From NCBI GenBank assembly GCA_002205965.3, contig NADL03000048.1, forward strand, positions 248,001 through 312,000: a stretch of 64,000 nucleotides of DNA. Reading direction: 5' to 3'. Below are positions 1 through 10,424 of the stretch, one piece after another. The notes under the pieces were generated by a model that searched no databases, was not told the origin of the DNA, and saw only the letters and a list, made by a program, of their open reading frames with translations. The position numbers were made by a program, and so were the translations under genes. Positions within the stretch are counted from its first letter, which is position 1, and each line of letters opens with the position of its first letter. This stretch comes from Kappaphycus alvarezii. Its lineage: Eukaryota; Rhodophyta; Florideophyceae; Gigartinales; Solieriaceae.

Positions 1-26
1 ACAAGTATGCTGAAAAATGATATTAT

Positions 27-1000
27 TTGGCCAGTTTCATCCCCATGGTCATTTACAGTGGGGTAGTGCCAAAGAAGGATGGAAATCTTCGCTTTTGCGT
101 CGATTACGGAAAATTGAACAACAGAATGATAGCCGATCGATTTCCGACCCAAACATGGAAGAAACCCTTGAGAGCCTGGAGGAAGGAAGACACTTCACTT
201 CAGTTGACCTCTAAACTGGCTATTGGCAGATTCATTTGGATGAAAAACGGAAGGAAAAAACAACCTTTACCAGCAAAGCCTGTAACTTCAGGCTCGAAGA
301 GATGCCTTCTGGTCTCATGAATGCAACAGCTACATTCTAAAGAATGATGAACGAGGTTTTGAAAGGACCTTCATTTGGAAGAGTTTATATTGACGATGTG
401 GTAATATTCTCAAAGACCTTGGATCAGCAAATATCGTATGTCAAGATATTGATGGATAGGATATCGGAATACAGCCTGAAAAGTAAGTTGATCAAATGCT
501 TCTTTGCATAAAAATACATCCAACTACTTGGTCATATCGTGAATCAAGAGGGAACTAAAGTGGGTCCAGACGAAACAAGAAAATCAAGTTGGCACTAAGG
601 CCCGCTTCAAAGACGAAAGTCCGAAGCTTCTTACGACTTGCCTCATATTACCGAAGATTCATCAAAGATTTTGCCAAGACAACAGAACCGTTACATGCCA
701 GGACTACGAAGAACGGAACGTTATACTGGAACAAGGAAATGCAAACTGCATTTGAGGAGCTTAAAGATAAGCTATGTGTCCCCCCAGGGCTCATGTATCC
801 AGATTTCAAGAAACAATTTGTTGTGGAAGTATATGGCTCAGAACGGTCTTTGGGTGCCGTTTGGCCCCAAAAAGATGAAAACGGAAGACAAAACCCTGTT
901 TAATTCGCAAGTCGTACCCGAAATGGCGCAGAAAAGAGATACTCAGTCTACGAGAAGGAAGCACTAGCTGTCATCTTCACACTGAAATATTTTTACGTAC
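27..1000 (+). pseudogene. reverse transcriptase and RNase H remnants, copy A
   Basis: Near 70-120 lies the Ty3/gypsy RT signature KKDGNLRFCVDY, followed by fingers and palm-like peptides; a YIDDV catalytic-type motif is readable near 385-405. From 589 a 104-codon stretch begins with the RT thumb/connection motif YYRRFIKDFA, continues with the block that opens RNase H (YWNKEMQTAFEELK) and a PDFKKQFVVEV segment. Known function in the family: copying of element RNA into DNA with removal of the RNA strand inside the particle. This is a fossil with several breaks and is not expected to make an active enzyme. The start of RT lies at or before the window edge. Confidence 0.8.
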
Positions 1001-1159
1001 GAAGCTAGTTTTCAGGGACTTATAAAACTACTTGATGGACTTGAAATGAGAAAGGTTGATCTTGAACACAGAAATTAGGTACGAAGGAGTCAAAAAGCTT
1101 TTACAATGTGGAATGATAAACTCTTTGCACATACTAAAGCTGGTCCTCGACTAAAGGCC

Positions 1160-2236
1160 TCTTTGGAAGAAAGGATGAAGATCTTGAGGACTTTTCATGA
1201 TGCGTTAGGGCATTGGTATCTCGAAACAACCAAAAAAAATTACGAAAAGATTCTATTGGCCCAGTATCCATAAGGAAATCTACAATTTCGTGAAAAGCTG
1301 CTATAACTGTCCAAAACTCACTCCGATGCTAAAGTATAAGACAACTCTAAGCTTTCCAGTTTCCGGTTTTTTTGAAACCCTCTCAATCGACTTTGCCCGC
1401 CCATTCAAGGAAAACTCCTCCAGAAAAAATTTCTCCTAAAAGGGGTGGAACATCTTACTGGATGGCCAATTGCAGTTCTAGCTGAGTAGGAACATGCTGA
1501 GTTTGTCCTGAGATTCATCGAAAAAGAAATAATAGAACCGTTTGGTCTTTCAGATAGGATCATCTCGGATAAAGCCCTTTGTTTTACTACAATTTCACTG
1601 CTTCGTTTTTCGGAAGAGAAATGGATTCAGTTGAAGACAGTTCTCGCATACTTTCCTATATCAAACTGGAAAGCAGAAAGGATGGTTGGAACCATCAAAC
1701 GAGCAATATCAAAAAATATGTCGGAGAATGAATTCCAGGGGGGAAGATGCCTTACCAAAGTGTTGTACGGCTATCGTCGTAGAAGAGGAAGAAGCGGAAG
1801 TTCACGATTTGAGCTAATGTACGGAAGGGATCCAAGAATGCTGGAGATAGATATGGAAAATAATAATATCGATGAAGAGAGTAGAGAAGTGGAACTACTG
1901 GCCACAGAAGGCCGGATATCACACCAAGCTTTAACACAGAAAATAATGGGTGGTACCGAGCCTCCAGTTCAAACCTTTTCAATCGGCTCTAGAGTGCTTG
2001 TTCTCCATGGGAAAGCCATGCAGCAGGATGTGAAGTTTCCGGCCTTCCAAACACAGTACTCGAACCCTTGCGTCGTTACGGAGGGAAGAAAACCGCGTTA
2101 TAAGCTCTGTTCAAGCTCACGGAAGAGATCAAGGAGGCCCATCCATGCACGTCGTCTTGTCCCTTACCATCAGAGGCCTGAAGAATTCCCTTCTCACACA
2201 GGAGTACGTGCAACCCCTAGACACACTCATATTTAA
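1160..2236 (+). pseudogene. integrase remnant, copy A
   Basis: The zinc-binding HHCC part is visible near 1175-1320 (FHDALGHW, then a CxxC-like pair). A catalytic-core-like block follows near 1375-1600 (SIDFA, then IISDKALCF). From 1631 a 201-codon open stretch covers the end of the core and the C-terminal domain, with the phrases NWKAERMVGTIKRAIS, LYGYRRRRGRSG, FELMYGRDPRML and IHARRLVPYHQRPEEF. These are nearly word for word the copy B sequence at 42150-43790. The family function is insertion of element DNA into the genome. Fossil with several breaks. Confidence 0.85.
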
Positions 2237-2239
2237 CTA

Positions 2240-3303
2240 TAGAATGATTCCAATGGGAGAAAAGAGAGCCTGGGAATTGATCATCTCGACTACGCGGGAC
2301 CATTACGAGCTCCACGTAATTATCCATTCATACTTTAATATATACCTATTTTTTCGTAAGTTGAACGGCCCATTGCTACCCGAGGAAGATTTTCGACTGT
2401 TAATAAGAGTTCTTTTTTCATTCCAATATGGAAGGTCCACGGAAGCAGGTTCAGAGTTTGTGGAAGTAATACATCATTACTCTACAGGAAACTATGGGAG
2501 AGTAGCTATCGAAGACTAGTCGCAAACGTATGTGAACAATATCCGCCAGATTTATGTATTTCTCAAGAACAACGAAGATGTGCAACTGAGAGGTTACAGC
2601 TTACCACCTGATATTGAATATCGACTAATCCCTTATCCCTATGGGAACCTAACGTTTCTTTGCCAGGGAATAGGAGCCCAACTTAAGACCAACATCCTCC
2701 CGAGACCGTCATGATGATACGAGTAGGACCATCCAGTGATCGGGGCAGATCATCGAAGAGGGCAAAGCGTCGAGAGCAACGATGAAGATCACCAAGGAGA
2801 TCACCTAAATCATCACCTAGTCTCCCAGGGGGAAATTATGCATCCATAATTATTGGAAGGCTACCAATTAGGTCTTGGAATCCCGAAATAACAGAGGACC
2901 CTCGAGAAGCCGAGGTAATTTCATTTTTTTCGATTAGTATTTGCATGTGCTCTCAAAGCAGTCACAGGGCACACCCTACTCGTGAGGACTCAGTCCTTAT
3001 GTTGCGAGTTTTTTCTCCTTCAGATACCCATTTCTGGACCCGTTGCTGGAGAAGTTCGGATAATACATCTACTACCTAACATTTGGAAGGTTTGGAGAAG
3101 TGAAAATAGAGGAGCTCATTAGAGACCACTGTGAAACCATGCGCAATATATATGAAACTCTCGATCAAGAGGCAGAGCCGGTCGTCGTACGGTACAAACT
3201 CTCTCATCATATTGGAAATCATTTACTGCCCTATCCATTCAGTCACCCATATAGTTTCCCCGATGGATGGATAGAACTACCAGAACAACAACAGGAGCAA
3301 TGA
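2240..3303 (+). pseudogene. post-integrase duplicated domain, copy A
   Basis: Downstream of the integrase C-terminus lies a stretch not typical of gypsy integrases. A first unit (2310-2650) reads LNGPLLPEEDFRLLIRVLFS and later LRGYSLPPDIEYRLIPYP. A second, diverged unit (2910-3240) reads VISFFSISICMCS, then TREDSVLMLRVFS and finally HHIGNHLLPYPFSHPY. The two units share the order: hydrophobic ISICLCF-type helix, EDF/EDS block, RVLFS/RVFS, then a tail ending in LxPYP. Copy B has the same arrangement. The family of this domain is not recognised. Fossil; broken. Confidence 0.65.
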
Positions 3304-3338
3304 AGACGAGCCGGGACGATCGTCTTGAGCGAGAGGCC

Positions 3339-4000
3339 ATTATGCGCAAAATTTGCACCCGAAAAAATCTAGAAGAGTACCGACTTCGGATACAGTATAG
3401 TAATTTGCAAGGTATTCTTAATTTGGATGAGTGTGGCAAATTCATAGGTAGATTTTTTATTTTAAGACACGGTAGTCATTAGTAGATTTCATTACAAGTC
3501 CAAGGACGTCACAATTTTCGAAGATGTCGCAGTATTTAATTTTCGAAATTGACGTCGCTGAAGCAAACCACCAGCCAACTATCCTATTGGCTCACCCATT
3601 TTTTGCCTTCAACATGACCAACCTCCGGCCGTTCTTCACCATCGTCAATTCATCCCGAGGCCACCGTCCCCTCAACGCTCTGGCCCTGATGGCAAATGGT
3701 CCGACCGACTACGATGACTACTGCATAAGAATGGACCGGGAACGCGATCGGGAGTAGGTTTGCGGCGACTGATTCGAACAGGCGAAAGAGGCAGAGGAGA
3801 AGGAAGAGGAAGAAGGGGACTGGGTGGAGCCGTGGGAGCCACTTTTGTACTGTGGTACAGTGCCTACAGGCGGATATCCGCTATCGTTGTGAAGAGATTG
3901 ATACCAGGCGTTCGGGACCTCTTTCTCGATAGAGCAGTGGGGATTCCACAACGAAAAGTAAAAAGGGCAGAAGGGGAAGGCACAGACTTGGAGAAGACCT
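3339..4000 (+). repeat. family 1 3' LTR, long type, partial (copy A)
   Basis: From 3339 the sequence follows the first 170 bases of the copy B LTR read in element orientation (shared blocks include AAAATCTAGA, ATACAGTAT and GTGGCAAATTCAT). Just before it, CGTCTTGAGCGAGAGGC matches the polypurine-tract region of copy B at 41956-41972. After about 3506 the copy B LTR is no longer matched. Instead the segment encodes the acidic LTR ORF also seen at 38579-39165, 51610-52072 and 54540-54990. The TATA/R/U5 half found in the other long LTRs is not recognisable here, so the right end is uncertain. Confidence 0.65.
3524..3757 (+). CDS. LTR-encoded ORF, N-terminal part, copy A
   Basis: An open stretch of 77 codons lies about 185 bases inside the LTR. 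From Met 31 (position 3614) it reads MTNLRPFFTIV and later NGPTDYDD. This matches the start of the same ORF in the LTR at 38120-39490 on the other strand, which reads MTNLRSSTVIS and later FGPTDRED. Downstream, near 3780-3850, another phase gives an acidic block, KEAEEKEEEEGDWVEPWEP, comparable to the acidic part of the other copies. No known family is recognised and no signal peptide or membrane segment is evident. Treated as part of a fossil retroelement. Whether translation starts at 3524 or 3614 is not decided; the shared MTNL start favours 3614. Confidence 0.5.
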   Translation: MSQYLIFEIDVAEANHQPTILLAHPFFAFNMTNLRPFFTIVNSSRGHRPLNALALMANGPTDYDDYCIRMDRERDRE

Positions 4001-4059
4001 CGATGTGGATAAAATCTGACAGATGCGCGTTTATGCGGTTGTCCGCAGTAGAGTAGGAT

Positions 4060-4900
4060 GATAGTTAGTAAGGCAGGTATCTGCTACAAAGGAGCCCAAC
4101 CTCTGACGCAGTAGGGGCGAGGGTAGGGATATTGTAGAACCAAAGCACTTGCTTAACTTTGCTGTAGGGTGGTGGTAGTGTAGGTAGACTAAGTAGTGAT
4201 TACCAACCTAACAGAAAAAGAAAAAAACCCATAAAACTAACTTGATGGAGTTGTCCGACCGGTGATTGGCTACGCTCAATGCAAAATCAAAGAATAAGAT
4301 CGGGTGCATACAGGCAGTGGTGGACTAAGAACAGCTGTCCTTCCAACAAAGAGGTCCAATTTGAGCGGACTGATTCCGGATGTATATACAGTGGGCTATA
4401 GCCACAGTGTAAGCATACTCAAATAAACAGACGAAATTGTGGAGACCCACTGTCAGCACGCGCATGCATTACCTTGTGGAACTACATACCCCCCTTGTTA
4501 AGAATGAGGTCATACATCGCCCTCGCTGGCAGGGTGCTTTCTGGTGGGGGTGGACACACCGTCCAACTTTTGGGCGCGACAGCCGTGGGGTTGATCAACG
4601 TTCAGGAGAGCAGGTGGATGGCATTAAATTCATATGCATTCTAGAGTGGGCATTTTTTCCAAATTTTAGGCTTTCCATGGACCAAATAGATGATTTAGAA
4701 AATTAAAATTTCAGAGGGTCACGCTCATAGTGATAGGCACGTACGGGCCCTGTATTCCTCATTCATGAGACGGAGTTCCGCTTGCCGTAGACATCGGTTG
4801 GGCTCGCTCACCATTTCCCATCACTTTCCTGGTGTCCACATCGCCATCCCCCTCTCCCATTGCATTCCTTCTTTCACCCTCGTTTTCATTGTCGAGAGCA
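4060..4900. other. unassigned interval
   Basis: No coding region or repeat could be supported. The stretch 4380-4435 has a TATATA-like motif followed by an AATAAA at about 4423, which could be the remains of an LTR or 3' UTR, but no partner copy was found to prove it. Confidence 0.4.
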
Positions 4901-4919
4901 CGATAGGCGGGACTGCGCC

Positions 4920-5852
4920 TCCGCGTGCAGATATGTTCTCGGAAACTTCTAACGGGCGAAACCGTGCTCATCTGAGTAGCGTTCCTGCATTCAAGTAAGT
5001 CGGTGTCGGCAGTGAGGAAATCTGACGGTGTCCTCACGCAGGCAGTGATCCATAACAAGCGAATATTCGCGGTCATCAAAGCGGGTGATCCGCATAGGGA
5101 GTGAAATACAGTAGCCGATATCAGCGTTCATCAATGACTGATCCTTCACAGTTTCCCGGAGGGGAGAGTACGCGGTATGGTAACGTCTTTATGGCTGCGC
5201 AGGCGCAACCGCTAGTGTTCCCTTACTCCTTGGAGTATTTTGAGAGGTGTGCCTAACAGAATAGGGAGTTATTTTCCCGAGCCCCCTGGTTTCACCATTC
5301 GGCATACCGCAGCAGGGCGCTAATCAAAGCATATATCGAGGAGAGAACCTCCTGTCCTCCAGGTCGTTTGCCCGTGAGTTGTGCCTTGCCAAAGGATGGC
5401 GTTTCTGCGGAGCGGTTCCCCACGAATACGTGAAGGTTCACGTGCCTAAACACGCACACAGCGGTTTCATCCACTATTGCCATCTGGTATATGTGCGGCT
5501 TCGCCGCACTCCAGGGCGAACGGTTATTCAGTTTGATAAGAGGGGAGACCTCGATGTATATCGCTTTGACAGGGAAATCACTTACGATTCTGCGATATAT
5601 GAACTGGATAGGCCCACTGAATGAGAAACGCGACAGGCGCGTGTGAGCCAGAGTGCTTTGCTGCTTAATCAACAATTGATTGCGGAGTTCCACTACAGAC
5701 GTAAAGTCAATGACTACCGTCGTCACTGGGATGTTACACGTTGGGAGCGTCAGACTCGGCATCGTCTTGGGGTATTTGTCCCCTTCATGAATGTAAAAGT
5801 CGACATAGTACGCAGGAACAGCTTCGTGATTTGTACTTGGAGATTCATTTGA
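4920..5852 (+). pseudogene. decayed coding remnant of unknown family
   Basis: The plus strand shows protein-like reading with several interruptions. Near 5000-5090 one phase reads SVSAVRKSDGVLTQAVIHNK. From about 5265 to 5852 a single phase is open apart from one interruption and reads, for example, LCLAKGWRFCGAVPHEYVKV, FDKRGDLDVYRFDREITYD and LLLNQQLIAEFHYRRKVNDY. The same phase reaches the open stretch at 6132-6710, passing a Cys/His-rich patch near 5895-5990 (CHQSCLTICRNSS, then ACPVCG). I infer one decayed gene of about 1.8 kb. I do not recognise the family; it could be an element gene or a host pseudogene. A 203-codon opposite-strand ORF covers 5292-5903 and is probably antisense. Confidence 0.4.
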
Positions 5853-6131
5853 AATGGGCTGAGTTGGAGACATGCTCCGGTGTCTTGGTGCCGTTGTCAC
5901 CAATCTTGTCTTACCATTTGTCGTAATTCAAGCATTCAGGCGTGTCCAGTTTGTGGCGTGTATTTGTACTGAATAGATAGCGATCACTGCCGGCATGTGG
6001 CTGCGGGAGTTGTACGATAAACACAGAATGTGGTGGTTATCACCTAAAATATGCCGATAATGGCTACAATTGATCTGAGCCGGGGTTTTGGCGGGGAAGC
6101 GAACGAATAGGAGCTAGACTGGGATGATCCA

Positions 6132-6710
6132 GTGCTGCGTCCACCAGAGAACCGGAAATTTAACGTTGACAATGCGGGGTATTCCCCTGGTTTTCGCCAT
6201 GAGGCGTGCGGCGACTGGATGTGGTTTGATCTACGACAAAAGGTTACTGTAACCGCTGAAGAAGCAGCTCATCTGCGTAAAAACATTCCTCCGATACCGA
6301 GCGTGCATCTGCAGGGTTATCGTAGTACTGAAGTGTACTCAATTGGGGATGTCCCCGGAGGGGGTGGTGAGCCTGCCATCGGTGAGGATATAATGGAGGA
6401 CGAAATTGTCCCTGTTCCGGAAACGACTGCTGAAAATACAGATGCAGGTCTTTCTGCAAGAGCGAGCAGCGGATCCGCGATACTTAGTAAAGCGGCGCCC
6501 TGCGACTTCTTGTGCAATGTGCTAAAAGACTGCGGAGTTCCGCAAGCGGATCTGATGGGGCCTCTCCCCGTGGTAAGGGAGAAGTTGAAGAGTATCTATG
6601 AGTCCCTTAAGCAGAATCTTGCAGCCTCAACAAAGCAGGGTGAATATGCTCCAACGAAAAGTGAGGCGAATGTGGCCCGAAAAGATAAAGAGACGGACTC
6701 GTCGAAGTAG
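6132..6710 (+). CDS. 192-codon ORF, unknown protein (C-terminal part of remnant)
   Basis: This is the longest plus-strand open stretch between the two gypsy elements. The listed start is not a confident initiation site: the same phase continues upstream past an interruption to an ATG at 6060 (MATIDLSRGF). The protein begins with a compact, aromatic-rich part (GYSPGFRHEACGDWMWFDLR), then EEAAHLRKNIPPIPS, a Gly/Pro/acidic linker (about residues 75-110) and a predicted helical tail rich in Lys/Glu ending DKETDSSK. No signal peptide or membrane segment is visible. No family recognised. The end is a true stop followed directly by non-coding sequence. Confidence 0.45.
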   Translation: MLRPPENRKFNVDNAGYSPGFRHEACGDWMWFDLRQKVTVTAEEAAHLRKNIPPIPSVHLQGYRSTEVYSIGDVPGGGGEPAIGEDIMEDEIVPVPETTAENTDAGLSARASSGSAILSKAAPCDFLCNVLKDCGVPQADLMGPLPVVREKLKSIYESLKQNLAASTKQGEYAPTKSEANVARKDKETDSSK

Positions 6711-8040
6711 GTAGGAGGTGGGAGCGGTACTGAACTCCATTCTCCGTGGGCAGGGGGCGATCCCCAGGGCATGAATGCTAGTCGCCCATGAGTGGATAAC
6801 CAAATCTTCACTTGAGTCAATATAACAAGCCAGCCCCCATTCGAGGCGGAGCAATCGAACTGAATACAGTAGTTATATATGGTAGAGAACAGCGAGAGGT
6901 TGTCCTTGACTAGAATCAATTTGCGGTATTGGATGTACTCATCACAGTAGATAAGAGGGGACGTCTCCAGTCGCAGCGTCTTAAAGGTCGGGGCAACAAT
7001 GAGGAGAGGGGAATCTGATTACGGTAGTAACACAGAGGGGTTCCTCACAAGTTCGCCATTTGGAAAAAGGTAGTCCTCATTAGGAGCCATAGAGAGCGGG
7101 GTTCCGCCGTTGAGAAAGAAGACGATTCTCTTCGAGGGGGTGACAGCAGAAGTCTGCGATATAAATTACATAAGATACCGAGAGGGTAGTCTTCGAAAAT
7201 GAGAGCCTCAATGATGATAGGCGAAATCGACGGAGAGAGAGGCGGTTGTTCTCAGAGACGGAAGGCGTATCGGCAAACTCGCGATTGCGTATTTCCGCAC
7301 TGTACGCGGTATTGTAGAGTTCGCGTTGGACGGTGGCGGTGCGTAACTTAGCAACACTACTGGCAGTTCCGCCTATTCAGGGGCTGAAATTACAGCAAGG
7401 GCCACGAATGAAGTATACAGTAGAATATTCTACAGAATATATTAGGAGATATCTCCAAAGAGAGTGGGCTGAACGGGTCCTCTTATTCAGCAGAGGTCTT
7501 CAATAGAGCAGCATCAAACGTGCTTGAAGTAATCTTCACAATATTAGAGAGACTCGTCGTTGACTCCAATTCCAGTAGCAGGGTTGTGCAAGTGGCGGCG
7601 CGAAGTCTCCTTCGGTAGGCAGCAAGCAGATTAATACGTCATTAATTCAATAACAGTCGATGTCGACGGAACTCAACAGGTGCCTGTAACAAAAGAAGAT
7701 AGGGCCGCGGACCTCTTGACCAGCAGGGGATCCGCTTTCCAAGTTCTTGAAGCCAGATGGTCTTCAACTAAGATAAATGAGAGTCAGCTTTGACAGAGTC
7801 TACCGGAAAACAGCCGTAGAAAAAGGACACTTGTACGGGGACGATCCCCATGAGTAAACTTGCTAGTCGTGTAATCGTCGGGAATGAAGAGGATGAACCT
7901 TCGTAAATACTGTAGAATCGGATATTCGACGTTCTTGAAATGTGTAAAGCAGGTAGCCTGCATCAGTAATATCAAATGCGACCACTGTAGTGAACTGAGA
8001 GCCAGTAAAATAGAAATAATTTAGTTGGATAGAGGGATTA
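6600..8040 (-). pseudogene. possible third ORF of element F (env position)
   Basis: Downstream of the chromodomain the minus strand still reads like protein, with several interruptions: LNYFYFTGSQFTTVVAFDIT near 8000, LLLELESTTSLSNIVKITSS near 7580, LYNTAYSAEIRNREFADTPS near 7290, and NGGTPLSMAPNEDYLFPNGE to YCIQFD between 7110 and 6850. This is where errantivirus-like gypsy elements carry an envelope gene. The heptad-like and aromatic-rich content would fit a surface protein. I see no decisive furin site, fusion peptide or membrane anchor, so the envelope assignment is inference from position only. Fossil; broken. Confidence 0.35.
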
Positions 8041-8044
8041 CCCA

Positions 8045-8338
8045 TTAGCCTACCTGGGCTTCGCAAAGGTTTGGTGGTAGGGGTATCTTTCGTAAGCGGT
8101 AGTACCGCAAGATATGTGAGCCTTGGATATGCTGCACGGGTTCCCAAGTGTCGGCAAACGACGGAGAATTGTACCGGTGTACACGACGAAGAAGTTCTCC
8201 GTCATCTCTAAAACCGTGGTGAACCACTTGGTCGATGAAGAACTCGCCTACAGTATCCTCTTTCTGAACGGAGTGGGTTTCTGAGGTGAGCGGTATATCC
8301 GCAAAAATAGGAGGACTTGGATCAGTGTTGACTTCCAA
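8045..8338 (-). pseudogene. chromodomain of element F
   Basis: A 97-codon stretch whose middle reads GEFFIDQVVHHGFRDDGELL followed by FADTWEPVQHIQGSHILRYY. This fits the chromodomain pattern: hydrophobic-E/D-x-I/V strand, second strand, TWEP-type turn (classical NTWEP) and C-terminal helix ending in RYY. In chromoviruses this domain sits at the integrase C-terminus and is thought to steer insertion towards modified histones. Here it lies about 2.1 kb beyond the integrase GPY/F-like part, much farther than usual. Fossil. Confidence 0.7.
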
Positions 8339-8339
8339 T

Positions 8340-10062
8340 CTACGTGAGTGAGAGGATCTCTTCTTCTAATAAAAAGGGCGTAAGTCCCCGGTGTAAGCCG
8401 TGGCAGGGTATTGCAATATATTAGATGAAAGTCGATGATCGACATGGGGCGAGCCCTCCTCCGAGGAGGTGGTGCTGGAAAAGAGATCTGGAGATGGCAT
8501 AGAGTTGGTTGCACTAGCTGGGGCCGGCACAGAAGAGCCTTGGATAGCGACCAATCTTGCGGGTTTTCGCATGGGACGAGAGGGCGTAGGGTCCTCTCGG
8601 GGTAGTGCAAGAGTCTGCAATAAAGGTGAAGGCTCTATTGTTTTGCGAGTAGGTAACTGCGGGGTTGTTAAGGGCCTCTCGAAAGAGGGAGTGTTAGGAG
8701 AAGGTGTGTCTGCAATTTTTTTTGTCCAGAAATAACTGTCGGAGTCGACTCGAAGCGTACGGATTTCCGTAATCGAGGGGAGCGGCGAGGTACGTCCGTC
8801 GAACTAGAGAGCGAGGGTCCGTATAATGCAGTATCTTGACAAGCAGAGATGTGCGGCGTTAAGGTAGGATTACTTTCCAATTGAGCGGCATCCCGGGAAG
8901 CCGGTGGCTTTTATTAGGGGATTTAGGGAATTTAGGGTTGGATAAAGAAGGTGGGGGAAATGAAAGGAAGTTCGCCAGCTCTGGCCAGATTTTACTTGGA
9001 GGTGCTCGAGTCGCAACTTATACAGAACTATTTCGCCACACTTGCACTCAACTCTTACTCTAACTAAACCATAGTCATCTGAGCGGGACACTCAATACTA
9101 CCAATCATCACAAGACATGACATAGAAATACTAGCACAGACTCATGCCAGCTTACAACTAACAGCGCACAACAATGCACAACACCACATCACGTCATCAC
9201 GTGTATGCACTAACTCACCAACTGCAGGTAACCACACAATCACTACACGTCCCCAAATTCACAACACAACTCTTACACATGCAAGGACATGTATATACGC
9301 AACTACTGTAACCACCACCACTGTACTGGACTCATCACCATAGTGCATCAACACCCATCAACCTGTACTGTATGTGCACGTACATAACTGTCCACTCTGT
9401 ACTGCACAGCCGTACTGTACAGCATAGCCATATGTACTAGCTACACACGTGTACGCCAGAACAACCCACTAGAGCCACAACACTTGTACGCACCACGTTG
9501 CATATGAGCATTTGCAGTAGTCAAACAGAAGCCCGTTTCACGATGAGTTTGAGATGAGGCGCATATGCGCTTTCCAAACGGCACCCTCCAAAACAGCCCA
9601 TGCTCCCCTGCACTTTTGTTTTTCAGTGCCAGCACAGGGTTCACAGCCAACATTGGATAGTTCAAAAACGACACCTCTGGACAACTGAGAGGCAGTAGGA
9701 AGGGGTGCCCTGTCAGCTAGTATGACAGAGATCTGCTCCGGAGAGTTGGTTGTCGACTGGTCTGGGGTTGAGTTCATTGGGAGCTGAGGGAGCACGGTAG
9801 GTGTAGGTACAGTAGCAATATTAGGAGAGAGCTCCAAATGAAGAAGATGGTTAGAGTCGGCACTTGAGAAGCTGGGGATCGGGGAAGTGGAGCTAGGGGG
9901 TGCCGCAAAGGGATTTCCTTGGACCGGTGTTAAACGCGAAACGTCAAGTCTGTTTAGCGTGGTAGGAGAAGCAGGGATCTGCAAAACGCGCGGTGGTGGA
10001 GCGGTGAGATCTAACACTGATCCGCTTATAGGAGGTGAGTCCCCCAATTTTGGGTCTCCCAA
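8340..10062 (-). pseudogene. proline-rich tail between integrase and chromodomain, element F
   Basis: Two protein-like stretches lie here on the minus strand. At 10062-9538, 174 open codons are rich in Pro, Ser and Thr (LTAPPPRVLQIPASPTTLNR; FAAPPSSTSPIPSF). At 8880-8668 the phrase STDVPRRSPRLRKSVRFEST is a short basic cluster that could act as a nuclear-localisation or AT-hook-like signal. A low-G, CA-rich tract at 9090-9480 separates them. The whole looks like an unusually long disordered integrase extension leading to the chromodomain. Fossil, with interruptions. Confidence 0.5.
9090..9480. repeat. CA-rich, G-poor tract with repeated TGTACTG motifs
   Basis: For roughly 390 bases the plus strand is dominated by A and C, with very few GG pairs and many short words such as CACAAC, ATCAC and TGTACTG (three CTGTACTG copies plus CGTACTGTAC between 9310 and 9425). 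No ORF or tandem period is evident. It interrupts the proline-rich tail of element F. Confidence 0.5.
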
Positions 10063-10424
10063 GATGGAATCTAAAATGGAGCCGGTGGTCGGAGCATTGT
10101 GTCGTAAATCAGGAGCCTGCGTAGCTTTCTTGGAGGATAGCTCCTTACCATGCCATAAAGAGGTGGATAAGCGGGAAAAGATGCGAGGGCGGTCTATCCG
10201 CAGCGAAAGGAGGGAGTATCCGTTGGGGGTGTGGGAACCTGGTAGATCAGCAAGTCCATGAGAGGTGAGGGAGCCGAGACAGGTCCAGCATCCAATTTAA
10301 ACGGAGTGTCCCGGGCTCACTGTAGTAGGAGTCGGGGATTTTCCCTTGTTCTGTAGGACAGGCTTTCCATTTGTAGCTTTTTGATTAAATTGTGCAGGTG
10401 ACTGCACAGGTTGGGATGATGACA

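Larger units (their letters stand above)
1..4050 (+). mobile_element. Ty3/gypsy family 1, copy A (3' part)
   Basis: The plus strand carries, in order, reverse transcriptase, RNase H, integrase, a post-integrase domain and the start of a 3' LTR, which is Ty3/gypsy order. The element runs off the left edge of the window, so gag and protease are not seen. Its protein segments match the better preserved minus-strand copy at 41234-48085 throughout the integrase and post-integrase part. The copy is broken, with many breaks, and is clearly older than copy B. Similarity to the copy B LTR begins near 3339 and fades near 3506, where a protein-coding segment shared with other copies takes over. The right limit near 4050 is approximate because the TATA and U5 part seen in other copies is not found. 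Confidence 0.85.

Noticed and set aside
4380-4435. TATATA plus AATAAA segment resembling 28690-28745
   Set aside because: Only about 20 matching bases around a TATA-like word; too short to call an LTR pair.
5292-5903. 203-codon minus-strand ORF
   Set aside because: The plus strand of the same interval reads more like protein and joins the 6132-6710 stretch in one phase; the minus ORF is probably antisense. Kept as a mild doubt.
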